Below are positions 10,153 to 19,109 of a stretch of DNA of 64,000 nt, in pieces. The DNA is taken from NCBI GenBank assembly GCA_963751665.1, contig CAVVVF010000003.1, positions 113,834-177,833 of the forward strand, in the 5' to 3' direction. Source of the DNA: AC-69 sp963751665. GTDB lineage: Bacteria > Actinomycetota > UBA4738 > HRBIN12. Position 1 is the stretch's first letter. Each line of letters opens with the position of its first letter. The notes beneath the pieces are model-generated. The model was given only the letters and a program-made list of their open reading frames with translations, was not told where the DNA came from and did no database searches. Both the position numbers and the translations under genes were made by a program.

Positions 10153-10913
10153 CCCTGGCCAAGCGGATCATCCCCTGTCTCGACGTGGACGCCGGCCGCG
10201 TGGTCAAAGGTGTCCGGTTCGAGGATCTCCGCGACGCGGGCGACCCCGTCGAGCTGGCCGCCCGGTACGACGCGGAGGGTGGTGACGAGCTGGTGTTCCT
10301 CGACATCACGGCGACGGTCGAGGGCCGCCGGGCCACCTTCGACGTGATCTCGCGCACCGCCGAGCAGGTGTTCATCCCGCTCACCGTGGGTGGGGGCGTG
10401 CGGAGCGAGGAGGACGTGCGGGCGCTGCTTCGGGCCGGCGCGGACAAGGTCTCGCTGAACACCGCGGCCGTGCGCGACCCGGGGCTGCTGTCGAGGTGCG
10501 CGGACCGGTTCGGAACGCAGTGCATGGTGGTCTCGATCGACGTGATGCGGCGCAACGACCATGGCTGGGAGGTCGTGGTCGAGGCGGGCAGAACACCAAC
10601 CGGCCGCGACGCCGTGGAGTGGGCGGTCGAGGCCACGGAGAAGCACGGGGCCGGGGAGGTCCTGCTGACGTCGATGGACCGCGACGGGACCGGCGAGGGC
10701 TACGACCTGGACCTGCTTCAGGCCGTGTCCGCCGCGGTCGCCGTGCCGGTCGTGGCCAGCGGCGGCGCCGGCTCGGTCGAGCACTTCGCCGAGGCTCTCA
10801 CCGAGGGCCGGGCCGACGCGGTGCTCGCCGCATCCCGGTTCCACTCCGGCGAGCTCACGATCCGCGAGGTCAAGGAGGGCCTGGCCCGGAAGCGGATCCC
10901 GGTGAGGCTGTGA
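10149..10913 (+). CDS. hisF: Imidazole glycerol phosphate synthase, cyclase subunit
   Basis: TIM-barrel cyclase that joins ammonia from HisH to PRFAR, giving imidazole glycerol phosphate and AICAR. Intact, 254 residues. The N-terminal RIIPCLDVDAGRVVKGVRF contains the catalytic Asp; the half-barrel phosphate sites PLTVGGGVRS and VVASGGAGS, and the catalytic LLTSMDRDGTGEGYD, are all present. The ATG lies within the hisA stop, and its TGA overlaps the hisI ATG by one base (TGATG). Confidence 0.97.
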   Translation: MTLAKRIIPCLDVDAGRVVKGVRFEDLRDAGDPVELAARYDAEGGDELVFLDITATVEGRRATFDVISRTAEQVFIPLTVGGGVRSEEDVRALLRAGADKVSLNTAAVRDPGLLSRCADRFGTQCMVVSIDVMRRNDHGWEVVVEAGRTPTGRDAVEWAVEATEKHGAGEVLLTSMDRDGTGEGYDLDLLQAVSAAVAVPVVASGGAGSVEHFAEALTEGRADAVLAASRFHSGELTIREVKEGLARKRIPVRL

Positions 10914-11236
10914 TGGAGCGGGTCGACGTCGACGCGCTGAAGTTCGACGACCGGGGCCTGCTCCCGGCGATCGTCCAGGACGCGGAGAACGACGAGGTGT
11001 TGATGATGGCCTGGATGAGCCGGGAGTCCGTGGAGCGAACCCTGGACGAGGGCCGGACCGTGTTCTGGAGCCGTTCGCGGAACGAGCTGTGGCGCAAGGG
11101 CGAGACGAGCGGCCACGTCCAGCACGTGGAGGAGGTCCGGGTGGACTGCGACGGCGACGTGCTGCTCGTCCGAGTCCACCAGGTCGGCCCGGCCTGCCAC
11201 CTGGGCGAGCGAAGCTGCTTCCACCGGGGCCTCTGA
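10913..11236 (+). CDS. hisI: Phosphoribosyl-AMP cyclohydrolase
   Basis: Zinc-dependent cyclohydrolase that opens the purine ring of phosphoribosyl-AMP. Intact, 107 residues, so only the HisI domain is present and no HisE (phosphoribosyl-ATP pyrophosphatase) domain is fused. Family blocks FDDRGLLPAIVQD, VLMMAWMS, FWSRSRNELWRKGETSGH and the Cys-containing C-terminus (VDCDGD, GPACHLGERSCF) that supplies zinc ligands are clear. TGATG junction with hisF and a one-base overlap with hisG. Confidence 0.95.
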   Translation: MERVDVDALKFDDRGLLPAIVQDAENDEVLMMAWMSRESVERTLDEGRTVFWSRSRNELWRKGETSGHVQHVEEVRVDCDGDVLLVRVHQVGPACHLGERSCFHRGL

Positions 11237-12111
11237 TGCTCCGGCTGGTCATCCCCAAGGGGTCGCTCGAGGAGCAGACGCTCCGGTTGCTCGAGGCGGC
11301 GGACCTGCACGTTCGCCGGGGCTCGCCCCGCGACTACCACGGCACGGTCGACGACGACCGTATCGAGCGCGTCTCGCTCCTGCGGCCGCAGGAGATCCCG
11401 ACCTACATCCAGGACGGGCTGTTCGACCTTGGCATCACCGGGCGGGACTGGATCGAGGAGACCGGGGCCGACGTCGAGGTCCTGGCCTCGCTCGAGTACG
11501 CGAAGAGCGGCACCGGCCGGGGCGTGCGGATCGTGCTGGCCGTTCCCGGCGACCACCCCGCGAACGGCGCGAAGGAGCTGCCGCCCGACTCCCGCATCTC
11601 CACCGAGTACGTGAACCTGACCCGCCGGTACTTCCACGACCTCGGCATCCCGGTCCACGTCGTCTGGTCCTACGGCGCGACCGAGGCGAAGGTCCCCGAG
11701 ATCGTCGACGCCATCGTGGACGTGACCGAGACGGGCAGCACGCTTCGGGCCCACGGCATGAAGGTCATCGAGACGCTGCTCGAATCCGAGGTGCTCCTGA
11801 TCGCCAACAGGAGCTCCGCGGCCGACCATGCGAAGCGCTCGGCCATGGACGACATCACGACGCTCCTCCTCGGCGCGCTCCGGGCGGAGGGTCGCGTCCT
11901 GATCAAGCTGAACGTGAGCGAGGAGAACCTGCGGGCGGTCCTGGACGTCGTGCCGTCGATGAAGTCGCCGACCGTCTCCCAGCTGTCCGAGGGGGGCTAC
12001 GCCATCGAGACCGTCGTCGAGAAGGCGACGGTCAACACGCTCATCCCCCTGCTGAAGTCGAAGGGCGCCACCGACATCCTGGAGCTCCCCATCTCCAAGA
12101 TCGTGCCGTAG
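11236..12111 (+). CDS. hisG: ATP phosphoribosyltransferase, long form
   Basis: First enzyme of the pathway, condensing ATP with PRPP. Intact, 291 residues, which is the long form with a C-terminal ACT-like regulatory domain (about residues 215-291), so feedback inhibition by histidine is expected and no HisZ partner is needed. The N-terminus LVIPKGSLEEQT, the ITGRDWIEE segment and the PRPP loop DVTETGSTLRAHGM are diagnostic. It closes the operon; the following 213 bases are noncoding. Confidence 0.96.
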   Translation: MLRLVIPKGSLEEQTLRLLEAADLHVRRGSPRDYHGTVDDDRIERVSLLRPQEIPTYIQDGLFDLGITGRDWIEETGADVEVLASLEYAKSGTGRGVRIVLAVPGDHPANGAKELPPDSRISTEYVNLTRRYFHDLGIPVHVVWSYGATEAKVPEIVDAIVDVTETGSTLRAHGMKVIETLLESEVLLIANRSSAADHAKRSAMDDITTLLLGALRAEGRVLIKLNVSEENLRAVLDVVPSMKSPTVSQLSEGGYAIETVVEKATVNTLIPLLKSKGATDILELPISKIVP

Positions 12112-12161
12112 CTCGGCTTGACATGCCGGCCGACGCTCAGGCAGACTGCCCTCCACGATGA

Positions 12162-12177
12162 TTGAACGGCGGTTCAA
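12162..12177. promoter_or_regulatory. Palindromic operator upstream of aceA
   Basis: TTGAAC-GGCG-GTTCAA: two perfect 6-base arms with a 4-base spacer, 148 bases before the aceA start in the only gap between hisG and aceA (12112-12324). Form and spacing suit a TetR/GntR-type dimer. No regulator gene is adjacent, so the factor is unknown. Confidence 0.5.
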
Positions 12178-12324
12178 CTTCCTGACGGACCCGCCGGTCC
12201 GCGTATCCGTTACGTAGGCGCGCCGGACCGGCCGTCGTCGGTCTGCGCACAACCCAGCCGACCTCCTGCATCGAGACGGAGCCTTCGCATTCCCGCCTTT
12301 CTTCCACTTCAGCGGAGGACCGAC

Positions 12325-13652
12325 ATGCTCGATCTCACGTACGACGAACGCCTCCGAAGGGAGGCTGCCTGCCTGAAGGGCCACTGGGACACGAGCCCGA
12401 GGTGGCGGGGCATCGAACGGACCTACTCGGCCGAGGACGTCATCAGGTTGCGCGGAACCATCTCGATCGAGCACACGCTGGCCCGCCTCGGCGCCGACCG
12501 GTTGTGGACGCTCATGCACCGTACGCCCTACGTCGCGGCGCTCGGCGCTATGACCGGCGGCCAGGCCCTGGAGATGGTGAAGGCCGGCATGGACGCGGTC
12601 TACGTCTCCGGCTGGCAGGTCGCCGCCGACGCCAACCTGGCCCTGCACACCTACCCCGACCAGAGCCTGTACCCGTCGAACAGCGTGCCGGCGCTCGTCC
12701 GGCGGATCAACAACGCGCTCCAGCGCGCGGACCAGATCGCGTGGGCGAACGGGGAGCCGGCACCAGGTGGATCGTGCCGGTCGTGGCGGACGCCGAGGCC
12801 GGGTTCGGCGGCCCCCTGAACGCCTTCGAGACCATGAAGGCCATGATCGAGGCGGGCGCGTCCGCCGTGCACTTCGAGGATCAGCTGGCCGGCGAGAAGA
12901 AGTGCGGACATCTCGGCGGCAAGGTTCTCGTTCCGACGGCCCAGTTCATCCGGACGCTCACGGCCGCGCGGCTGGCCGCCGACGTGCTCGACGTGCCCAC
13001 GGTGTTGGTGGCGCGGACCGACGCCTGTTCCGCGACGCTCATCACGAGCGACGTTGACCAGCGGGACCGGCCGTTCCTCACCGGCGAACGCACCGGCGAG
13101 GGGTTCTTCGTCGCGCGGGACGGCCTGGAGGCCGCCATCGCCCGGGGGCTGGCCTACGCGCCACACGCGGACGTCCTGTGGTGTGAGACATCCACCCCGG
13201 ACCTGGAGGAAGCACGGCGGTTCGCGGAGGCCATCCATGCGCGGTTCCCGGGCAAGCTGCTCGCCTACAACTGCTCGCCGTCCTTCAACTGGAAGCGGCA
13301 TCTGGACGAGCCGGCGATCCGGCGGTTCCAGCGCGACCTCGGCGAGATGGGCTACGCGTTCCAGTTCGTCACGCTGGCCGGGTTCCACGCACTGAACGCA
13401 TCGATGTTCGAGCTGGCCCGGGGCTACGCGCAGGACGGGATGGCCGCGTACGTCCGGCTGCAGGACCGGGAGTTCGAGCTCGAAACGGAGGGCTACACGG
13501 CCACCCGCCACCAGGCCGAGGTGGGGACGGGCTACTTCGACCGCGTGTCGCGGGCCATCGGCGGCGACCCGCACACCCTTGCGCTTCCGGGCTCGACGGA
13601 AGCGGATCAGTTCGAAGCGGAGGCGGTGACCGCAACGCGGTCCTTCGCGTGA
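12325..13652 (+). CDS. aceA: Isocitrate lyase
   Basis: Cleaves isocitrate to glyoxylate and succinate, the entry step of the glyoxylate shunt for growth on acetate or fatty acids. The active-site signature KKCGHLGGKVLVPT with the catalytic Cys, the metal-binding DAEAGFGG, YNCSPSFNW and the substrate-binding region are present; about 442 residues, as usual for the bacterial enzyme. One frame break near 12768, between the N-terminal part and IVPVVADAEAGFGG. A clear ribosome binding site (GGAGG) precedes the ATG. Its 3' end overlaps the convergent gltB by 46 bases. No malate synthase is in the window, although fadD and thiolase genes lie nearby. Confidence 0.95.
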
Positions 13653-16600
13653 GCGGGGGTCCCCTCGTTCCGTTGCGTGATGACGACGACGTCCTCCCGG
13701 GGGGCGATGCGCAGGAACCGGCGGGCCGCCTCGGGCCAGGCCGCCAGGACCTCGTGGGCTCGCGGCGAGCCGGTGAGGTCGGCGTGGCGCTCGATGAGGG
13801 CCCTCAGCAGCCCGAGATCCTCGGGGTCCGGCCCGGCCACCTCGACCAGCTCGGCGTTCACCCGCCCGGCGAGCCCGTCCGCCGCATCCAGGACGAAGGC
13901 CCGGCCGCCGGTCATCCCGGCCCCCAGGTTCCATCCGACCGGTCCGAGCACCACGACGGTCCCGCCGGTCATGTACTCGCAGGCGTGGTCGCCCGCGCCC
14001 TCGACAACCGCCGTGGCCCCCGAGTTTCGGACCGCGAGCCGCTCGCCGACCCGTCCCGCGACGAACAGCTCGCCACCGGTCGCCCCGTACAGGACCACGT
14101 TGCCGGCCAGGTGCGGATCGCCCGCGTCGTCTCGCGGAGGGAGGATCGCGACGCGACCGCCGCCCATGCCCTTGCCGACGTAGTCGTTCGCCTCGCCGAT
14201 CAGCCGGAACTCGGTTCCCGAGGCGAGGAACGCCCCGAAGGACTGGCCGGCCGATCCCCGAAACGTCGCGCGCACCGATCCGGGCGGCGCGGACTCACCG
14301 AACTCGCGTCCGATGGCCCCCCCGAGCCGGGCGCCGACGGTCCGGTCGGCGTTCCCGATCGGATAGGAAAGCTCCGCTCGCCCGCCCGCCCCCACCGACT
14401 CCCACGCATCGTGGTACAGCCGATCGCCGAGGGACGACCGAGGGCGCTGCAACGCGAGGTGGGCGGCGAAACGCCGTTCACCCTCCACGGGCAGCAGGAG
14501 CGGTGAGAGGTCGACCTCGCCGGCCCGGCCATCGACGGATCGGAGGCCAAACAGATCGGACCGGCCCACCGCCTCGTCCAGCGACCGTAGGCCCATCCCC
14601 GCGAGGAGCTCGCGGACCTCCTCCGCGACGGCCTCCAGGTAGGCCGCCACCATCTCCGGGGTCCCGGCGAACTTCGCGCGGAGATCGGGCCGTTGGGTGG
14701 CGATGCCCGCCGGACAGGTGTCCAGGTGGCATGTCCGCACCATGATGCAACCCTCAGCGAGCAGCGCTGCGGTCCCGAACGAGTACTCGTCGGCGCCGAG
14801 CAACGCAGCGACCAGGACGTCGCGTCCTGTCTTCAACCCGCCGTCGGCCCGAAGGCGCACCCTGCCGCGGAGCCCGCTCTCGACCAGGGCCCGCTGGGTC
14901 TCGGCCAGGCCGATCTCCCAGGGCAGGCCGGCGTTCTTGATCGAGCCGAGGGGCGAGGCACCCGTGCCGCCGTCGGCCCCGGCGACGTGCACGATCTCGG
15001 CCAGGCCCTTGGCTACCCCGGCCGCGACGGTCCCGACGCCGGTCTCCGCCACCAGCTTGACCGAGACCTCCGCCACGGGGTTCACCTGTTTGAGGTCGAA
15101 CACGAGCTGGGCGAGGTCCTCGATCGAGTAGATGTCGTGATGAGGCGCCGGGCTGATCAGGGCTACCCCGGGCTGCGTGTGCCGCAGTCGCGCGATCTCG
15201 TCGGTGACCTTGTGGCCGGGGAGCTGCCCTCCCTCGCCGGGCTTCGAGCCCTGCGCGATCTTGATCTGGAGCTCGTCGGCGAAGGCACAGTACTCGGGGG
15301 TCACGCCGAACCTGCCCGACGCGACCTGCTTGATGCGCGAGTTCGCCTCCGTCCGGTACCTGGCAGGATCCTCGCCACCTTCGCCCGTGTTGGAGCGTCC
15401 GCCGATCCGGTTCATGGCGATGGCCAGGGTCTCGTGCGCTTCCCTCGAGATGGCGCCGTGGGAGATCGCACCGGTCGAGAACCTCCGTAGGATCGCGCTC
15501 GCCGGCTCGACCTCGCCCGTCGGGATCGGCGGTCCGGCGGGCAGGAGGGCGAGAAGATCGCGCGGCGCCGACGGGGGCCGGCCGTGGACCAGCTCGGAGA
15601 ACCGCCGGTACAGGGCCGCTCGATCGCGGTCGCCTTCGCCGCCGGCCCCGCGAAGGGCGTGGGCCGCCCGAACATCGTTCGCCCGACCTTCGCCGTCTTC
15701 CCCGGCTGCGGTGGATCGCAATCGCTCGAGACCCGGGTCGACCACCCGATGGAGCGCCCGCACCACATCGGGGTTCGATGCATGGTGCTCCCCGCCCCGG
15801 TGGAACTTGACGAACCCGGGGTTCGGCAGCGGGGCGGGCTCCGGCCCGAACGCCTCCGCGTGTCGCTCCAGCTGGTCCATAGCCATCCGCTCGAAGCCGA
15901 TCCCTCCGATCGGCGACGCCGTGCCGGGGAAGCATGTCTCAACGACCTCCGCTCCCAACCCGAGGAGGTCGAAGGCCTGCCCGCCGCGGTAGGAGTCCAG
16001 GCAGGAGACGCCCAGCTTGGCCAGGATCTTGAGTACGCCCTCCTCCATCGCACCGGCGAACCGCACCATGGCGGCCTGTGCTTCGTCGTGGCCGTTCGAG
16101 CCGCCGATTGACGCGGCGGTCTGCAGGGCCAGCCGAGGGTGGACGGCCTCGGCGCCCACGGCGATCAGGCACGCCAGGTGGTGGGAGTCATGCGCGTCGT
16201 CGGCCTGGACCACGATCGACGCCCCCGATCGCAGGCCCGCTCGGACGAGCGCCGCGTTCACGGAGCCGGCCGCGAGCAACGACGGGATGGGGCACCGGTT
16301 CGGGCCGGCGGCCTCCTCGGTGACCACCAGGATGTAGGCGCCGCGTTGCGCGGCCTCGACCGCTTCCTCCCGCAGGCGATGGAGAGCCGCTCGCATTCCG
16401 CCCGGTCCATGCGACGCCGGCCAGGTCGCGTCGAGCCGCTCGCCGTCCGGCGAGCCAAGCAACAGGAACGTGGGGTACTCGACCAGCCCGCCCGCCTCGG
16501 GGCGCTCCCACAGGATCGGATCCCGGGGCCCCAGCAGGACGCGGAGCGACATCACCGAGCGCTCCCGAAGGTGGTCCATCGCCGGGTTCGTGACCTGGGC

Positions 16601-18085
16601 GAACCGCTGCTTGAAGTGGTTGGCCAGCGGCCGGCGATGCTCGCTGAACGGCGCGATCGGGGCGTCGTCGCCCATGGAGAGCGTGGGCTCCTTGCCGCTG
16701 GTCGCGGCGGGACGGAGCACGAGCGACAGGTCCTCGCGCGTGTAGCCGTGGACGACCTGGCGGCGCAGGAGGTCGTGGGGAACGGAGGGATCCGGCCGGC
16801 CGGCCGAGCCGGCCACGCGATGGGCTCGGAGCCACTCAGCGTACGGACGGCGGCGGGCCACGCGAGCGACGGGATCGCGTTGCAGCCCTCCGCCCCGGGG
16901 GTCCAAGAACATCATCTCCCCCGGGCCGAGCTTTCCTCGCCGGACCGGGCCGTGACCCGACGAGTCGACGGCCCCTGCCTCCGACGCGCAGGCCACGAAG
17001 CCGTCCTCGCAGGCCGCGTAACGGAGGGGCCGGAGGCCGTTTCGATCGAGCGCTGCGCCGACCCCGAACCCGTCGGTGAACACGAGCGCGGCCGGCCCGT
17101 CCCACGGCTCGACCAGCGACTCGTGCCACCGGTAGAACGCCCGCACCTCCTCGCTTAGGTCCGGATCGGACTCCCAGGCCGCGGGAACCAGCATGGCCAT
17201 GGCGTGGCGGATGTCTCGGCCTCCGTCCGGCCCTTCTCGCGAGAGGAGCTCCACGGACTCGTCAAGCATGGCCGAGTCCGAGCCGGCCTCGTCGACGACC
17301 GGCGAGAACAGCTCCTCGTCCGTGGCGTTCGGCAATCCCAACCGGCCCTCCCGCCCCCGCATCCGATGCACGTTGCCGGCGATCGTGTTGATCTCGCCGT
17401 TGTGGCAGAGCATCCGGAACGGCTGCGCCCGCTCCCACGTGGGGGCCGTGTTCGTCGAGTAACGCTGGTGGAAAATGGCGAACCAGGCTTCGAAGGCGGG
17501 ATCGCGGAGGTCCGGGTAGAACGCCGCCAGCTGATCGGCCGCGACGAGGGCCTTGTAGGTGATCGTTCGGAACGACAGGGAGGCCACGTAGGCCGGCGCA
17601 CCTCGCTCTGGGCCGCTGCGTTCGACCCTGCGGCGGGCCCGGAGCGCCAGGCGCTCGGACTCCCGCGCGGACGCTCCGATCGGTGGCTCCAGGATGGCCT
17701 GGAGGATCCGGGGCATCGTCGAGCGCCCCCGCGCGCCGAGCGCCGAGGGCTCGGCCGGGACCTCCCGCCACCCCACGACGCCGATGCCCTCGGCGGCGCA
17801 CGCCTCGGCCACCACAGAGCGGGTGTCTTCGTCCTCGCCGCGCCCGAACACCATGGCCACGCCGAGCCGGCCGGCCTCCCGATCGGGGCCTCCCACCTCG
17901 CCGGCGAGGAACCTCGTGGGGATGGGGAGCAGCAGGCCCGCTCCGTCGCCCGTTCGAGCGTCGGCGTCCACCGCGCCACGGTGCCGCAGGCGGCACAGTC
18001 CCTCCAGGGCCCGCTCGACGATCTCTCGCGCCGGGCGCCCGGTACCGTCCGCAACGAACCCGATACCGCAGGCGTCGCGCTCCAA
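13607..18085 (-). CDS. gltB: Glutamate synthase, large (alpha) subunit
   Basis: Converts glutamine and 2-oxoglutarate to two glutamates. Intact over 4.5 kb, 1,492 residues. The N-terminus has the class II glutamine amidotransferase nucleophile (Cys6 in DACGIGF), followed by the central domain, the FMN-binding synthase domain (GAKPGEGGQLPG-type segment near KPGEGGQLPG) and three Cys of the 3Fe-4S cluster in CIMVRTCHLDTCP, ending in the GXGXG beta-helix domain. The start is TTG at 18085 behind an AGGAGGGAGA ribosome site. The small subunit gltD is not in the window, which is unusual because the two normally adjoin. Regulation by GlnR is indicated by the box upstream. Confidence 0.96.
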   Translation of the reverse strand: MERDACGIGFVADGTGRPAREIVERALEGLCRLRHRGAVDADARTGDGAGLLLPIPTRFLAGEVGGPDREAGRLGVAMVFGRGEDEDTRSVVAEACAAEGIGVVGWREVPAEPSALGARGRSTMPRILQAILEPPIGASARESERLALRARRRVERSGPERGAPAYVASLSFRTITYKALVAADQLAAFYPDLRDPAFEAWFAIFHQRYSTNTAPTWERAQPFRMLCHNGEINTIAGNVHRMRGREGRLGLPNATDEELFSPVVDEAGSDSAMLDESVELLSREGPDGGRDIRHAMAMLVPAAWESDPDLSEEVRAFYRWHESLVEPWDGPAALVFTDGFGVGAALDRNGLRPLRYAACEDGFVACASEAGAVDSSGHGPVRRGKLGPGEMMFLDPRGGGLQRDPVARVARRRPYAEWLRAHRVAGSAGRPDPSVPHDLLRRQVVHGYTREDLSLVLRPAATSGKEPTLSMGDDAPIAPFSEHRRPLANHFKQRFAQVTNPAMDHLRERSVMSLRVLLGPRDPILWERPEAGGLVEYPTFLLLGSPDGERLDATWPASHGPGGMRAALHRLREEAVEAAQRGAYILVVTEEAAGPNRCPIPSLLAAGSVNAALVRAGLRSGASIVVQADDAHDSHHLACLIAVGAEAVHPRLALQTAASIGGSNGHDEAQAAMVRFAGAMEEGVLKILAKLGVSCLDSYRGGQAFDLLGLGAEVVETCFPGTASPIGGIGFERMAMDQLERHAEAFGPEPAPLPNPGFVKFHRGGEHHASNPDVVRALHRVVDPGLERLRSTAAGEDGEGRANDVRAAHALRGAGGEGDRDRAALYRRFSELVHGRPPSAPRDLLALLPAGPPIPTGEVEPASAILRRFSTGAISHGAISREAHETLAIAMNRIGGRSNTGEGGEDPARYRTEANSRIKQVASGRFGVTPEYCAFADELQIKIAQGSKPGEGGQLPGHKVTDEIARLRHTQPGVALISPAPHHDIYSIEDLAQLVFDLKQVNPVAEVSVKLVAETGVGTVAAGVAKGLAEIVHVAGADGGTGASPLGSIKNAGLPWEIGLAETQRALVESGLRGRVRLRADGGLKTGRDVLVAALLGADEYSFGTAALLAEGCIMVRTCHLDTCPAGIATQRPDLRAKFAGTPEMVAAYLEAVAEEVRELLAGMGLRSLDEAVGRSDLFGLRSVDGRAGEVDLSPLLLPVEGERRFAAHLALQRPRSSLGDRLYHDAWESVGAGGRAELSYPIGNADRTVGARLGGAIGREFGESAPPGSVRATFRGSAGQSFGAFLASGTEFRLIGEANDYVGKGMGGGRVAILPPRDDAGDPHLAGNVVLYGATGGELFVAGRVGERLAVRNSGATAVVEGAGDHACEYMTGGTVVVLGPVGWNLGAGMTGGRAFVLDAADGLAGRVNAELVEVAGPDPEDLGLLRALIERHADLTGSPRAHEVLAAWPEAARRFLRIAPREDVVVITQRNEGTPAHAKDRVAVTASASN

Positions 18086-18202
18086 GCCGTCTCCCTCCTG
18101 GGGACCCGATTGGAGGGCGAAGCTAAGGATGGAACGTTTCGGGCGGATTTCGTGCCCATGAACTTCGGGTGACGCTGGGAAGGACGTGCCCGGGGCACCG
18201 CC

Positions 18203-18229
18203 GTAACGCAGTGTTTACGCTCCGGAAAC
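18203..18229. promoter_or_regulatory. GlnR-type nitrogen box between gltB and glnR
   Basis: Three half-sites at exact 11-base spacing: GTAAC (18203-18207), TTTAC (18214-18218) and GAAAC (18225-18229), each separated by 6 bases. This matches the published actinobacterial GlnR pattern GTNAC-N6-GAAAC. It lies in the divergent gltB/glnR gap and 22 bases upstream of a TAGGGT -10 (18252-18257), a position suited to activation of the regulator gene. Confidence 0.7.
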
Positions 18230-18274
18230 CCAACGCGTCCCGATCCGGCGGTAGGGTCGCGCCCAACTTCGACG

Positions 18275-19051
18275 GTGCTCGGGGGGGCGAAGGTGTCGCT
18301 GCAAGCGCTCGAGGACGGCGTTGGCTGGGGCTCCCCGATGGGCGGAGCCGTCCGCGTGCAGGAGGCGGAGACCATCGCCAGGCGGGCGGAACAGGTCCTC
18401 GTCGTCGGCGACGACGAGGACCTACAGGCCCGGCTAGCCGCCGACCTCACGGTCCTCGGCTACCAACCTGTGCTGGCCGGCACCCGTGAACCACCTCCTC
18501 CGACCCTTCCGGTCGCCCTCGTGGCGGCGGCCACCGGCCCTAAGGAAACCATCCGGATGTCCGAGGAGCTCCGTTCGGCCGAGGGGTTTCGCCACCTGCC
18601 GCTGGTCTGGCTGGTCGACCCGATGGACCTGTGGGTCCTGGCGGGGCGGGAGCACCTGTGCGACGAGTTCGTTCGCCTGCCGTACGTGGCCGAGGAGCTG
18701 GCGGCCCGGCTTCGGCTGCTCAGCCTGAAGACCGGCCGGGACGGTCCCGACGTGATCCGTCGCGGGCCGCTCCGCCTGAACACCTCGACGCATCTCGTGA
18801 TGATGGACGGGCGCAGCATGGACCTCACGTACATGGAGTACGAGCTCCTCAAGCTCCTCGCGTCCAGCCCGGGCCGCGTGTTCACACGGGAGGACATCCT
18901 GGCCCGCGTGTGGGGCTACGACTACTTCGGCGGCATGCGCACCGTCGACGTCCACATCCGCCGGCTACGCGCCAAGTTCGGGCCCGACCACGCGTCGCTG
19001 ATCCAGACGATCCGAAGCGTCGGGTACCGGTTCGCCCAGGTCCGCGGCTGA
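18275..19051 (+). CDS. glnR: GlnR-like OmpR-family regulator with atypical receiver
   Basis: Transcription regulator with an N-terminal receiver-like domain and a C-terminal winged helix (LTYMEYELLKLLAS, VFTREDILARVWGYDY, TVDVHIRRLRAKFG) of the OmpR/PhoB class, closest in style to GlnR of actinobacteria. At the place of the phospho-acceptor Asp the sequence reads ALVAAATG, so it is not an ordinary phosphorylated response regulator, again as in GlnR. No histidine kinase adjoins. The divergent position to gltB and the GlnR box support a role in nitrogen control. Start uncertain: GTG 18275 or GTG 18293, the latter behind a GGGGGGCGAAG sequence. Confidence 0.75.
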   Translation: MLGGAKVSLQALEDGVGWGSPMGGAVRVQEAETIARRAEQVLVVGDDEDLQARLAADLTVLGYQPVLAGTREPPPPTLPVALVAAATGPKETIRMSEELRSAEGFRHLPLVWLVDPMDLWVLAGREHLCDEFVRLPYVAEELAARLRLLSLKTGRDGPDVIRRGPLRLNTSTHLVMMDGRSMDLTYMEYELLKLLASSPGRVFTREDILARVWGYDYFGGMRTVDVHIRRLRAKFGPDHASLIQTIRSVGYRFAQVRG

Positions 19052-19109
19052 CTCCCGCCCACGTCGAAGCGCCCGAGCGGTAGTCTCGGATGGCGGAGGT
19101 GAGGCCATC

